A stretch of 64,000 nt of DNA from Branchipolynoe longqiensis. Its lineage: Eukaryota > Annelida > Polychaeta > Phyllodocida > Polynoidae. Below the pieces are notes generated by a model that saw only the letters and a list, made by a program, of their open reading frames with translations, was not told the DNA's origin and did no database searches. A program made the translations under genes and the position numbers. This document shows positions 20,944-31,839 of this stretch, in pieces; position 1 is the stretch's first letter, and the number at the start of each line of letters is the position of its first letter. Location: NCBI GenBank assembly GCA_030323885.1, contig CM059190.1:104139856-104203855 (forward strand), read 5' to 3'.

Positions 20944-22160
20944 CACCTCTCCCCCCCTTACCTCTCCACCCCCCTCCCCCCACCTTACCTCCCCCCCCCC
21001 CACCTCCCCCGCGTCTTCTCCCCCCCACACACATAACACCTGCCCGCCTCTCCCCACCTTTCGTAGTACCCCCCCCACCTCACCCCCCTTCCCAGTATTC
21101 TCCTGTACCCCCACCTCCCCCACTTCTCCCCCACCTTCCACCCGCCCCCCCCCCCCCCCTCCCCCACCTTTCTTACCTTTCTATGTATTCTCCATGTGTG
21201 CCACCCCCCCTCCTTTCCCAGTACCCCCCCCCCCCCTCCCCCGCCCCTACCTCTCTCCACCTTTTTGAGCAAGCACCTCCCTCCCACTCCCGTCCCCTTC
21301 CCCCCATCTTTCCGATAATCTCCGACCTCCTCTTCCCTTTTCCCACCTTTCCCCGCACTCCCTAGCCTCCCCCCCCTTACCTCCCTTCACCCTCCCTCCC
21401 ACCCCTTCCCACATCCCCTCTCATCAACAACACCACAGATACAACCACCACCCCCTCCTCCCTCCCACGCCCACGCCCTCGCACTTCCCACTGCATCAAC
21501 CATAACACCTACAAACACCAACACCCCTCCCACCCACCCACCCCCTCCCACCTCCCACTCATCAACAACACGACCTAGACACCAATACCCCCTCCCACCC
21601 ACCCCCTTCCCCCACTTCAACAACAACACCTACAAACACCAACACCCCCTCCCACCCACCCACCCCTCCCACCTCCCACTCTTCAACAACACGACCTAGA
21701 CACCAATACCCCCTCCCACCCAGCCCGTTCCCCCCCACTTTCAACCTACAAACACAACAACCCTCCCACCCACCTCCTCCCACCTTCCCACTGCACCAAC
21801 AACAACCCTACAAACACCAAACCCCTCCCACCCACCCACCCCTCCAACCTCCCACTCATCAACAACACGACCTAGACACCAATACCCCCTCAGACCCACC
21901 CCCTTCCCACCCCCACTTATCAAGAACAACCCCTACAAACACCAACAACCCCTCCCACCCACCCCTCCAACCTCCCACATCAAAACACGACCTAGACATC
22001 AATACCCCTCAGACCCACCCCCTTCCCACCCCTACTCATCAACAATACCATCTACACACACCAACACCCCCATCCACCCACCACCCCTCCCACCTCCCCA
22101 CTCCATCAACAGCACCATATACAAATACCAACACCCCATCTCACCCCTCTCCCACCGACC
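20944..22160. repeat. Pyrimidine-rich region with a ~120-bp minisatellite
   Basis: 20944-21420 is irregular CCCCTCCC sequence. From about 21420 a unit with CGACCTAGACACCAATACCC recurs at 21571, 21692, 21868 and 21988 (spacing 121, 176, 120), and related AACACCTACAAACACCAAC blocks extend to about 22150. Non-coding. Confidence 0.9.
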
Positions 22161-22254
22161 CTCCCCCAGCGTTGACCTTTGACCCTCCCCTGACCCACCT
22201 TTCGACCCCTGCGTCCATCCACCAGCCTCGTTCTCGAGTTAGCTTCATCACGTA

Positions 22255-22565
22255 TCGACCAGACGGGATGGCCGAATGATTTGAGCGTCCGTCTCCCGTT
22301 TTTGGTAGATCGCGGGATTATGACTTAAAAATTGATACTTGTCACTTCCTAGCCAGGCGCTCGGCATTATTAGGATAGGGCAAGGACTGGTTGGCTCAAT
22401 GTTAGGATAATGTGACTGAGTGGGATATTAGATCATGGTGATGGCAGCCTGGTCTCCCAGTGGGGCAGCACTATACAATTGCCATGAGTGAGCACTGTCA
22501 CAAGTTGGCACCCATCCTGATATGACCGTAGATGTTGCCAGGACGTAAAACTCCAACAGCCAAGT
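22255..22565 (+). mobile_element. SINE family A with part of the tRNA head deleted
   Basis: Head GACCAGACGGGATGGCCGAA, then GTAGATCGCGGGATTATGAC, where the B-box/TCGA segment seen in other copies is missing. Body and tail are complete (GATATGACCGTAGATGTTGC, CGTAAAACTCCAAC). Confidence 0.9.
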
Positions 22566-22629
22566 CATGACGTATTAAAGCAACAACAACGACAAATATA
22601 TATATAGATATATATATATATATAGATCT

Positions 22630-23452
22630 GTAGTGGTCTGCACTGACCTCTCAGGCAAGTAACCACATAGACAGGTAGGCGTGGGGAGTGTGTTGATATC
22701 AGGGAGCCTAGGTGGTGTAATGGTTAGCACACTGGCCCGGAATGCAAATAGATGTGGGTTCGAGTCCTGCTCTAGGCGCAGTATTTCCCATTTTCATCAC
22801 CCCCATGACACTGGTTGCCGTGATCAGGATCCTGTACAAGCTTTGCGCTGTATGGTTGTTGAACCTACCCTGTGTATGTATGTGTTAGTGCATTGCCTGT
22901 ATGTATGTAATTGTAAGCATTACAAGACTTACAATTCCAGGGGGACGAGTGTAGTGGTCTGCACTGACCTCTCAGGCAAGTAACCACATAGACAGGTAGG
23001 CGTGGGGAGTGTATTGATATCAGGGAGCCTAGGTGGTGTAATGGTTAGCACACTGGCCCGGAATGCAAAGAGATGTGGGTTCGAGTCCCGCTCTAGGCGC
23101 AGTATTTCCCATTTTCATCACCCCCACGACACTGGTTGCCGTGATCAGGATCCTGTACAAGCTTTGCGCTGTATGGTTGTTGAACCTACCCTGTGTATGT
23201 ATGTGTTAGTGCATTGCCTGTATGTATGTAATTGTAAGCATTACAAGACTTACAATTCCAGGGGGACGAGTGTAGTGGTCTGCACTGACCTCTCAGGCAA
23301 GTAACCACATAGACAGGTAGGCGTGGGGAGTGTATTGATATCAGGGAGCCTAGGTGGTGTAATGGTTAGCACACTGGCCCGGAATGCAAAGAGATGTGGG
23401 TTCGAGTCCCGCTCTAGGCACAGTATTTCCCATTTTCATCACCCCCATGACA
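22630..23452 (+). repeat. Tandem array of a 321-bp tRNA-headed repeat (2.6 units)
   Basis: Units start at 22630, 22951 and 23272, exactly 321 bases apart. Each contains a tRNA-like block (22706-22777, 23027-23098, 23348-23419). That block has a 7-bp acceptor-like pairing (GCCTAGG/TCTAGGC), a 4-bp D stem (GTGT/GCAC), a strong T arm (GTGGG TTCGAGT CCCGC in units 2 and 3) and pol III A and B boxes. The anticodon arm does not pair well, so it is not a functional tRNA. The array is flanked on both sides by AGATCT next to TA repeats. Confidence 0.95.
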
Positions 23453-23962
23453 GATCTATATATTATATATATAACATATATATATATATATAAAACGAGC
23501 AAAACAAAGCCTTTTCTTTTTTAAATCCAACAAACACGGGCTGAACATAATTTCATCCTGCGGCGAATACTTCAGTTTGATCACCAAAACATCCAGAAAA
23601 AAAAAGAAATCCCATATAAACATTTGTAAAAAGCCGTAGCCGGCGCTTGTGTAACCAACCACGTGACCATTGGAGGGAGGACAAATGTCGTCTGGCCGCA
23701 CCCTCTAACCTTATTTCCCGCCACTCTTTATTTAGCTCGGGCGATGCCGTAAACTCAGGACCTTCTGTAAACACTACTCCCTGTTTGGATCAGGGGACCC
23801 TCCCCCCTCACCCACCCCACCTACCCAGCTCTACTAAGACATTCTCAGCCACCCTGCAGCCAACCCAAATTCTCTTCTTCTTTTAATTTAAAAAAAAAAA
23901 ATCTTAAAGAAGTCACTTCTATAAGAATTCTATATTGAGGACTATCGGGGTTTCACAATATA
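23453..23962. other. (TA)n run then sequence with no recognised feature
   Basis: 23455-23492 is TATA-rich. The rest has ordinary composition, a poly-A run at 23596 and a C-rich patch at 23790-23830. No supported ORF. Confidence 0.5.
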
Positions 23963-24190
23963 TGAAGAGTTCAGGCCAAGAAAACCCCCAGTAAAATTGA
24001 GATAAATATCAGAATCAAACCGTCAAACAATTAATTTGTTTACATTCCTATTTTGTTGTTCATCACTCCGTAATCATTTCATCATAACAAAAGTGGAATT
24101 AGTGAGAATTAAAATTACCTTGAGGTAAAATTTTTTAATTTTTAATTAATTTTTTGTTGGTGTTTACCTGGTTTTGCACCTGAACTCTTC
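23963..24190. mobile_element. MITE-like inverted repeat, 228 bp
   Basis: Ends GAAGAGTTCAGGCCAAG and TGCACCTGAACTCTTC are inverted repeats around an AT-rich interior. A related right end occurs at about 60650-60680. Confidence 0.7.
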
Positions 24191-24221
24191 AATTGTAAAT
24201 TAGCCGATAGGTGACATTAAT

Positions 24222-24455
24222 TGGATGGTTTTTGGAGTTTTACGTCTTGGCAACATCTAAGGTCACATCAGGTCAGAGGTGGCACTGATGACTGATGGGA
24301 TGACAAATTAGTTGAACGTGCACATCATGGGGTTTGACGCTCGGGTTTGACCTCTCGCCACATCAAAGTAATGACTTAAAAATGAATACTTGTCGCTACC
24401 TAGCCTGGCTCTTGGCATTAATAGGATAGGGCAATGAGACATGGAATGAGGAAGA
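24222..24455. mobile_element. Rearranged SINE family A
   Basis: A minus-strand tail (GAGTTTTACGTCTTGGCAAC, 24235-24275) is followed within 100 bases by plus-strand body sequence (GACTTAAAAATGAATACTTG, TTGGCATTAATAGGATAGGG). The two parts face each other, so this is two truncated copies or one inverted copy. Confidence 0.7.
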
Positions 24456-24747
24456 CCCATTGTCCGCGATTGAAATCCTGCCACCACTTAATCAACAAAT
24501 TCAATAACAAAATCAATTTGAATCTCTCTCTTTTGTATTGTCCACTGGTACTTTTCAGAACCTCTAGATGGCGCCACTGTTGAGGGTCAAGTTTCTCTGT
24601 ATTCTACCTATCTATCTTACTTATGTATCTTGTTTAGGTATCCTGCTATATATATCTTGTTCGGTATATTGCTCCATGTTGTGCCTCCTTCAAAGATTTC
24701 CTATCCTGATGATCACGTGGTTTAAACAAACAAAGATTTTTTTGTTA

Positions 24748-25085
24748 GTTGGGGATTCACATCTTGGCAATATTTAAGGTCATATTAGGAAGGGCACTGA
24801 CTTGTGACAGTGCGCACTCATGGCAATTTTATAGTGCTGCCCTACTGAGAGACCAAGCCACCAGCACCATGACCCAATATCCCACTCAGTCACATTATCC
24901 TGACACTGAGCTAACCAGTCCTTGTCCTATCATAATAATCCCAAGCGCATGGCTAGGAAGCGACAACTATCAATTTTATTAGTCATTGCTTTGACTCGAC
25001 CAAATTTTCAAACCTGTTGGTTTCGAATCCCATGATCTACCAAAATGGGAGATGGACACTCAACTCATTTGGTCATCCTGTCTTG
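24748..25085 (-). mobile_element. SINE family A, full length
   Basis: Tail TTGGCAATATTTAAGGTCAT, body GACCCAATATCCCACTCAGT, head GGTTTCGAATCCCATGATC, ending CATTTGGTCATCCTGTC. Confidence 0.9.
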
Positions 25086-25415
25086 TATGTTGCAAATCTA
25101 GTGTGGCTGGGGTATTAAAAGTTGGTGGTCTTTCGCGTCACTACGGTAGGTAGGAATCCGGGTTAGCTACGAGGCGTAGGGCGGAGCCCTGCCCCAGCCC
25201 ATGTTGTCTAAATGAACCTTTTGTTTTAATGGCTCTCTTTCACCAAAAAATCACACAACAATTTGCGACAATTCTCAAGAGAAACTCGGTCTCATTTAAT
25301 TGCAGCTATTGTTCCATTTCTGACAAATGCGGTTCTATTAGTTGTGGGTGTGGCGGCAGGTATGGTTATTTTTGTGCGGTTTTTTCCTTGAAGATTTATA
25401 CTGCCTATCATGGAC
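25086..25415. other. No gene recognised
   Basis: Ordinary composition, with a 158-residue plus-strand reading that runs into the TA array. Its first ~60 residues show no recognised domain. Confidence 0.4.
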
Positions 25416-25695
25416 AGTATATAGTATTATATAGTATGCATAGTATATATAGTATATATAGTATATATAGTATATATAGTATATATAGTATACTATATAT
25501 ACTATATATACTATATATACTATATATACTATCTATAATATATATACTATATATACTATATATACTATATATACTATATATATATACTATATATACTATA
25601 TATACTATATATACTATATATACTATATATACTATATATATATACCATATATACTATATATATACTATGCATATAATATATATTCTATATATATG
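25416..25695. repeat. TA-rich nonamer array that reverses orientation
   Basis: 25420-25487 repeats GTATATATA. From about 25488 the array becomes ACTATATAT, its reverse complement, to about 25690. It therefore forms a palindrome of more than 130 bases. Confidence 0.9.
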
Positions 25696-25919
25696 TGCTG
25701 TATAAGCAATTATACAAGTACAATTATCTGTAAACTGATTATACATGACCTGTGTCTCTAGTTGGCACCTGAATGACACTACACAACTAATGACACTCAA
25801 CTACTCAAGCGACTGGTCAGGCCTTTCGCCTCGCCTGGTGCTGTCACCTGGCCGATTCAGCTGTCCTGGCTCTGCGTCATGCTTGTACCAGTCGCTAAAA
25901 AATTATAGACTATATATAT

Positions 25920-26340
25920 ATATATCATCATCATCATCATGCAGTTAGTTGCAATGCGACAAAGACTGCTTTCATTATTTAACCACCGTTTTGTGCTGTT
26001 GTACATTTCATAAAAGTTGAAGTGATGCTGGCTTTTGCAAGTTACCAGCGGCACTCTCTCTGGGAGAAAATAGAGGTCTCACACCATCAAGAACATGTCA
26101 AGACAGGCGCAAACTAATTGTCCCTGCAGTGGGTGGTCGGGAGATTTGGGAGTTCCATTCATCACCGCCCTTAATGCTGCCACGATAACATGGTTTTCTG
26201 TTAGGGTTTGCTCCCTTAGCCTTTGATTCTATCAAGAACCAGAACTTGTACCACAAGGCAGTGGTTTACAAATTTGCAAGGCAGGGGCGTCAAACTCCCT
26301 GAGGTATTTGAGCCCCTAAGGTATCCAAAGTACTGCATTA
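25920..26340 (-). pseudogene. LINE 3' fragment with internal deletion
   Basis: (ATC)n and GCGACAAAGACTGCTTTCAT match the 3' end of the fossil at 26405-27290. The sequence then jumps to TACATTTCATAAAAGTTGAA, which matches the upstream part of that fossil near 26960. It shares GTTACCAGCGGCACTCTCTC and AGGGCAGGGGCGTCAAACTC-type segments. Confidence 0.7.
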
Positions 26341-26404
26341 CCGGCATATACATATATATAATATATATAGTATATATAGTATATATGTATATATATATGT
26401 ACAT

Positions 26405-27290
26405 ATCATCATCATGCTGTCGGTCATGATGCGACAAAGACTGCTTTCATTACTTGACTGCCGCTCTCCATTTAGCTCTCTGCTGTGAGAGTGATGTCCA
26501 TGAGTCGGTTTTAATGTCTCTCAGCTTCAGGTTTCTCTTGGTGGTATCCTTGAATGGGAGACAAGGGCACCCTCTCTTTCTGTAACCAGAAGACAGTTGA
26601 GAGTAGAGGATCTGCTTTGCTAGCCTGTCTGATGACATCCTCATGAAGTGTCCAGTCCACTGGAGATTCTTTTTGATCAGGAGATCTTCCATAGAAGGTA
26701 GTCCCATCCATTCAAGTATTTCCTTATTTGTCACTTTGTCCTTCCAGGTTAGCCTCATGACTGAATGCAGATGTTGCATCATGAAGGCATGCAGCTTTTT
26801 AACCTGTCATCTGTACACTGTCCAGTGCTCTGCTCCACATAGTAGGGTGGATAGCATGATTGGTGGTTGTTCCAGAGTCTCTGGCATAGTTGGCCGAAAG
26901 AGGGGTTAGCCTTGGCCATCCTCCTCTGTATTTCAGCATCAATGCATCCATCACTTGATACATTTCATGAAAGCTGCCTGCAAAAGTGTTGAAGTGCTGC
27001 TGGCTTTTGCAAGTTACCAGCGGCACTCTCTCGGGGAGCAAATAGTGGTTTCACACCGGCAAAGACATGTCCAGACAGCCGCAAAACTATTTGTCCCTGC
27101 AGTGGCTGGTCGGGAGATGTTGGGAGTTCCATACATCAACCGCCCTTGATGCTGTCACAGTGACATGGTTTTCTCTTCAGGGTTTGCTCCCTTAGCCTTC
27201 GGTTCTGTCAAGAACCTGTACCACAAGGCAGTGGTTTACAACTCTGCAGGGCAGGGGCGTCAAACTCCCTGAGGTATTGCAATAGCTGCA
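26405..27290 (-). pseudogene. Fossil LINE, sister of 13388-13980
   Basis: Minus-strand 110-residue reading: MMQHLHSVMRLTWKDKVTNK, EILEWMGLPSMEDLLIKKNL, QWTGHFMRMSSDRLAKQILY, SQLSSGYRKRGCPCLPFKDT, TKRNLKLRDIKTDSWTSLSQ. This is the C-terminal domain of an RTE/L2-like element, ending near a (CAT)n tail at 26407-26415. Upstream (26800-27290) is frameshifted. The partial copy at 25920-26340 lies next to it in the same orientation. Confidence 0.8.
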
Positions 27291-27299
27291 TACCTGCTG

Positions 27300-27367
27300 T
27301 ACATATATACTATATATTGTTTGTTTAACGAACCCCAGCACAAAAAGTAGACATCAGCTATTGGGGG

Positions 27368-27404
<37 letters not shown>

Positions 27405-27460
27405 TATATATACACATATATATACTAAATATATAATATATATATATATATACTAGTGTA
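27300..27460. repeat. TA-rich microsatellites
   Basis: TATATA runs at 27305-27320, 27371-27402 and 27405-27455, with a short unrelated insert at 27320-27370. Confidence 0.85.
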
Positions 27461-27464
27461 TTCG

Positions 27465-27720
27465 TCCGACATGAGCCTCATCACCACACTGTGGCGGCAG
27501 AGACTATGCTGCCTACTGTTGCAGTTCTACTATGACAGGTGATGGCAGGCTAGCTGCCGGGTGGGTCCCTGCTGCGTCCAACAAGCGGCTCCACCCACCA
27601 TGAGAGGTTACCTGCGATATGGCTGGTCAGGGGGCAGGTCACTTGATTCTATGATGCTGCGGTGGGCAGAGATGGTAAATAAAACATGGAAGCACGTGTT
27701 TCTTCTTGTCAACATCCTTT
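27465..27720 (+). repeat. Dispersed repeat S, copy 1
   Basis: Shares GACATGAGC, CATCACCACACTGTGGCGGC-like, ACTGTTGCAGTT and GGTCACTTGATTCTATGATG with 43894-44195. Class unknown. The second copy lies inside a LINE fossil, so it is probably mobile. Confidence 0.65.
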
Positions 27721-28320
27721 CCGCGCTGTGTTTGAGAGTCAGACCAGGGGGAACCAGCCATACACGGCCTTTCACGCTACGTAAGTTATTATGTTGATAT
27801 AAATGATGGCACCTACCAACATGTTCTGGGGTATTGGCTGCACACCTCACTTATAGATACCAAACTAAGACCCGAGTCACTGCTGACTCAAGTCATCCGC
27901 ACCTCTCACCTCCCACCTGGTGACCCACATCTAACCCAACCCCCCACTTGGTCACTTTCAATTCTCGGCCTCAATTCTCCCGTCAGGGAATGTGCATTAC
28001 ATTGTTATAGTCACCTGACTGGATGCTCACGCTTAGCTCGGACACGCTATGGGCCACTCGATGCCCTGCTTGCTACTCACTCAGTCGTGCATATTTGATG
28101 AGTACAGCTGCTCCGGCATGTGGTTGGCTATGTTATCACTGTGAGAGCAGCTCGGGCCTAATGCACCTCCAGCCTCAAGGACGGCAACTGCTCGCGCTGA
28201 TTAATATCGTAGCACTCGCCAGTTGGTCTGTCTTAGCGATTAATCATTTATTTAGCACAACAAACAAAAGAGATTTCGTCGGACATGGGTGATGAGGATT
28301 GATTACATGGGTTGTTCTGT
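27721..28320. other. No gene recognised
   Basis: Mixed composition, with a C-rich stretch at 27900-27950. No repeat signature and no supported ORF. Confidence 0.45.
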
Positions 28321-28325
28321 GTCAG

Positions 28326-28548
28326 TTACCCTCCCCACCCTCTCCACCCTCTCCACCCTCTCTACCCTCTCCACCCTCTCCACCCCCTCCACCCTCTCCA
28401 CCCTCTCCACCCTCTCCACCCTCTCCACCCTCTCCACCCTCTCCACCCTTTCCACCCTCTCCACCCTCTCCATCCTCACCACCCTCTCCACCCTCTCCAC
28501 CCTTTCCACCCTCTCCACCCTCTCCACCCTCTCCACCCTCCCCATCCC
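28326..28548. repeat. 9-bp minisatellite CCCTCTCCA
   Basis: About 24 near-perfect units. All six frames stay open through it, so the S/T/L, P/S and R/V/E readings are not genes. Confidence 0.95.
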
Positions 28549-28549
28549 A

Positions 28550-29015
28550 GGCTAGTGTGGTCAGGTGGTCAAGGGAGTGCAGGTGACTGCCCTCCCACAG
28601 CCAGCCAATCAGACACCCCCTACAGACTGGTCAGTGCAACGCCCTAATATGGGAAGCTGCCACCCAACCCAGCCTGCAGGGTGTGGCCCTGAGGAATGTG
28701 GAATGGCTGGTGTGCTCGGCCATAGGTCTGGTAGTGACAGGTAGTTGCAGACAGTTACAAATAGATCCATATTAAAAATGTCCTTTTCTCCAAACATGAA
28801 CTGTCTCTTATATAGGAACATCTCTTCATAATCTCAGGCATTATATATGACCATATATTTCACATAGCTTATATCATGTCATAATGTGAGTGGGGCACCA
28901 TTGTTTTTAGATTACATAACCTTGTCCCCACTCCATTGCCCAAGAATAATAATGCTCTCTGCCAATATATAATTCCGAACCGAAAATCGTATATTTTTAC
29001 AAGCGGTTCAGGCAA
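28550..29015. repeat. Dispersed repeat T, copy 1
   Basis: Collinear with 41096-41675. Shared blocks are CCAGCCAATCAGACACCCCC, GACAGTTACAAATAGATCC-like, AAGAATAATAATGCTCTCTG and CCAATATATAATTC, then CCGAAAATCGTATATTTTTA. Interrupted by substitutions. Class unknown. Confidence 0.75.
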
Positions 29016-29125
29016 GACACTACATGTACTTATAAGTTATATAGCACATATTGTCGAAGGAATATATATATATACCTGAGTATATACTCCTATATGCCGA
29101 TGTAAGAAACCGCATGGTGCTGCCT

Positions 29126-29181
29126 CCCCCCCCCCCCCCCCCTCCGCAATTTTTGCGCTTCCTTGATGGGGGGGGGGGGGA
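29126..29181. repeat. Poly-C / poly-G foldback
   Basis: A run of 17 C and a run of 13 G enclose CTCCGCAATTTTTGCGC, itself a small hairpin. The whole can fold as one stem. Confidence 0.85.
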
Positions 29182-29299
29182 GTTGGCGCTTGCTCCACTA
29201 GTCGGCGCTGCTGCGACATATACACTGCTGAGCTGTGCCGATTGCGGCATCGGTCATTCTCCACCTTGGCATACTACTACTGTCTTTATATATATGAAT

Positions 29300-29554
29300 G
29301 AGCCTGTCTCAAAAGGTGATAAGTAATATGGGACAAAACTTTGTTCATTTTAACGATCAACACACTATCTGCATATGCATTTGCTCAGGATAAACTGATT
29401 TGTTTTTTACATGGTGTTTCATAATCCCAATAGAATACATATTGATTTGAAACAAATGTCCTTGTGTTTTCAATGTAACTGTTTCTGTGCTGTTTTGCGT
29501 GAATTGTTATGCTGGACAAAAAGAAAATTAGTTATCACCTTTTGAGACAGACTC
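29300..29554. mobile_element. MITE-like element, 255 bp, 27-bp inverted ends
   Basis: GAGCCTGTCTCAAAAGGTGA and TCACCTTTTGAGACAGACTC are inverted repeats (continuing TAAGTAAT / ATTAGTTA) with AT-rich flanks. The interior is AT-rich and non-coding. Confidence 0.8.
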
Positions 29555-29605
29555 ATATATATACATATGTATGAATGTCTAGCCATGTAGTTGGTTGGTT
29601 GTTGG

Positions 29606-30050
29606 AGTGAAGACAAGTTAGAGTGAAGACAAGTTAAAGTGAAGACAAGTTAGAGTGGAGACAAGTTGTAGTAAAGACAAGTTAGAGTGAACACACATTA
29701 GAGTGAAGAATAGTTACAGTGGAGACAAATTGTAGTAAAGACAAGTTAGAGTTAAGACAAGTTAGAGTGAAGACAAGTTAGAGTGAAGACAAGTTAGAGT
29801 GAAGACAAGTTATACTGAAGACAAGTTATTGTGAAGACAAGTTAGAGTGAAGACAAGTTAGTGAAGACAAGGTACAGTGAAGACAAGGTACACGGAAGAC
29901 AATTTAGACTTAGAGTGAAGACAAGTTAGAGTGAAGACACGTCCAAGCGAGGACAAGTTAGAGTAAAGACAGGTTAGAGTGAAGACAAGGTAGAGTGAAG
30001 ACAAGTTATAGTGAAGACAACTTAGAGTGAAAACAAGTTAGAGTGAAGAC
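29606..30050. repeat. 16-bp minisatellite GTTAGAGTGAAGACAA
   Basis: About 27 units with scattered substitutions and a few deletions. Confidence 0.95.
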
Positions 30051-30109
30051 AGAAGTCCTGAACAAGTGACGCAACTTCATCAGACGGCTTGATGCCTGTA
30101 AGGTTGTAA

Positions 30110-30350
30110 TGTTCACTGTGTGTTGCACGGTAATGCACACTGTGTCACACTGTAATGCACACTGTGTGTGGAACGGCAATGAACACTTCGTGTGGAACTG
30201 TAAGGCACATTGTGTCACACTCTAATGCACACTGTGTGTGGTACTGTAAAGTACACTGCGTAGTACACTGTAGGGCACATTGTGTGTTACAGTAAAGTGT
30301 AGTATAAGGTGCACTATTGTTACACTGTGAAGCACAGTACAGGGTGCAGT
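30110..30350. repeat. Degenerate array of ACTGTAATGCACACTGTGTG words
   Basis: Irregular spacing of about 20-30 bases. Stylistically related to the 75-bp array downstream (CACACTGTAA words). Confidence 0.8.
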
Positions 30351-30361
30351 GTGTGGGTGTG

Positions 30362-30512
30362 GGGCGGGACATAGCTCAGGTGGTAGAGTGCCCACCTGTA
30401 AAGGTGTGGGTCATCCAACCGATCCTGCTCTGTGAACCCATTTGCAGTTTGGGTTATTTTCCGTTCCAACCAGTGGTCCACAACTGGTTCATCAAAGGTT
30501 GTGGTATGTGAG
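30362..30512 (+). mobile_element. SINE family B, 5' head
   Basis: The tRNA-like head starts GGCGGGACATAGCTCAGGTG with an excellent A box (TAGCTCAGGTGGTAGAGTG) and a B-box region ending in CCGATCCTGCTC. It continues to TTCATCAAAGGTTGTGGTAT. The 3' part is replaced by the 75-bp array. Confidence 0.85.
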
Positions 30513-31428
30513 TTTCACAGTAAGGCAAACTGTAACTGCTAGGAACACCGTAATTATAAGACAATATAAGACAGAATGTGAGTTGCACAGTAAGGCAAAC
30601 TGTAACTGCAAGGCACACTGTAACTATAAGACAAGATAAGGCATACTACGAGTTACATAGTCAGTTGCAATACACTGTAACTGCAAGGCACACTGTAACT
30701 ATAAGACAAGATAAGGCATACTACGAGTTACATAGTCAGTTGCAATACACTGTAACTGCAAGGCACACTGTAACTATAAGACAAGATAAGGCATACTACG
30801 AGTTGCACAGTCAGGTGCAATACCCTGTAACTATAAGGCACACTGTAACTATAAGACAAGATAAGGCACACTACGAGTTGCACAGTCAGGTGCAATACAC
30901 TGTAACTGTAAGGCACACTGTAACTATAAGACAATATAAGGGACACTACAAGTTGCACAGTCAGGTGCAATACACTGTAACTGTAAGGCACACTGTAACT
31001 ATAAGACAAGATAAGGCACACTACGAGTTGCACAGTCAGGTGCAATACACTGTAACTGTAAGGCACACTGTAACTATAAGACAATATAAGGGACACTACA
31101 AGTTGCACAGTCAGGTGCAATACACTGTAACTGTAAGGCACACTGTAACTATAAGACAAGATAAGGCACACTACGAGTTGCACAGTCAGGTGCAATACAC
31201 TGTAACTGTAAGGCACACTGTAACTATAAGACAATATAAGGCACACTACGAGTTGCTCAGTCAGGTGCAATACACTGTAACTGTAAGGCACACTGTAACT
31301 GTAAGTGTAACTGTAAGGCAGATTGTAATCATAAAACAATACAAGGCACACTCTGAGTTGCATCGTAAGGCAAGATGTGAGTATAAAACACTGTAACTGT
31401 AAGACACTGTAACTGTAAGACACACTGT
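30513..31428. repeat. 75-bp minisatellite
   Basis: Units containing AACTATAAGACAAGATAAGG, CACTACGAGTTGCACAGTCA and GGTGCAATACACTGTAACTG. The word GATAAGGCA occurs at 30635, 30710, 30785 and 30860, exactly 75 apart. About ten units continue to about 31330, then degrade. 75 is divisible by three, so both strands carry long repeat readings. Confidence 0.95.
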
Positions 31429-31554
31429 AATGCCCCGAGTGCTTGTTAGTGTTACTGACCTGGGTTCCGTGTACTCCGAGTGGCGGGCACTTTCCTGTGG
31501 ACGCAGCACATGTTGCCTAGATACCGGCATCGTTCAAGTGTGGCAAGCCAAGTG

Positions 31555-31825
31555 TGTAAATGTGGAAGTGTGGAAGTGTGGAACTGTGGAAGTGTGGAAG
31601 TGTGGAAGTGTGGAAGTGTGGAAGTGTGGAAGTGTGGAAGTGTGGAAGTGTGGAAGTGTGGAAGTGTGGAAGTGTGGAAGTGTGGAAGTGTGGAAGTGTG
31701 GAAGTGTGGAAGTGTGGAAGTGTGGAAGTGTGGAAGTGTGGAAGTGTGGAAGTTTGGAACTGTGGAAGTGTGGAAGTTTTAAGTGTGGAAGTGTGGAAGT
31801 GTGTAAATGTGGAAGTGTGTAGGGC
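31555..31825. repeat. 9-bp minisatellite TGTGGAAGT
   Basis: About 30 units of GTGTGGAA/GTGTGGAAGT with a few single-base variants. Confidence 0.95.
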
Positions 31826-31839
31826 TCTCCTCAGCGGCG

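Noticed and set aside
22706..23419. True tRNA genes in the 321-bp units
   Set aside because: The acceptor, D and T arms can pair, but the anticodon arm does not, and the blocks are embedded in a dispersed repeat.
27561..27797. 78-residue plus-strand frame as a host exon
   Set aside because: It overlaps dispersed repeat S, has no recognised domain and lacks convincing splice context.
29606..31430. CRISPR array
   Set aside because: Units are contiguous without unique spacers, and the window is eukaryotic.
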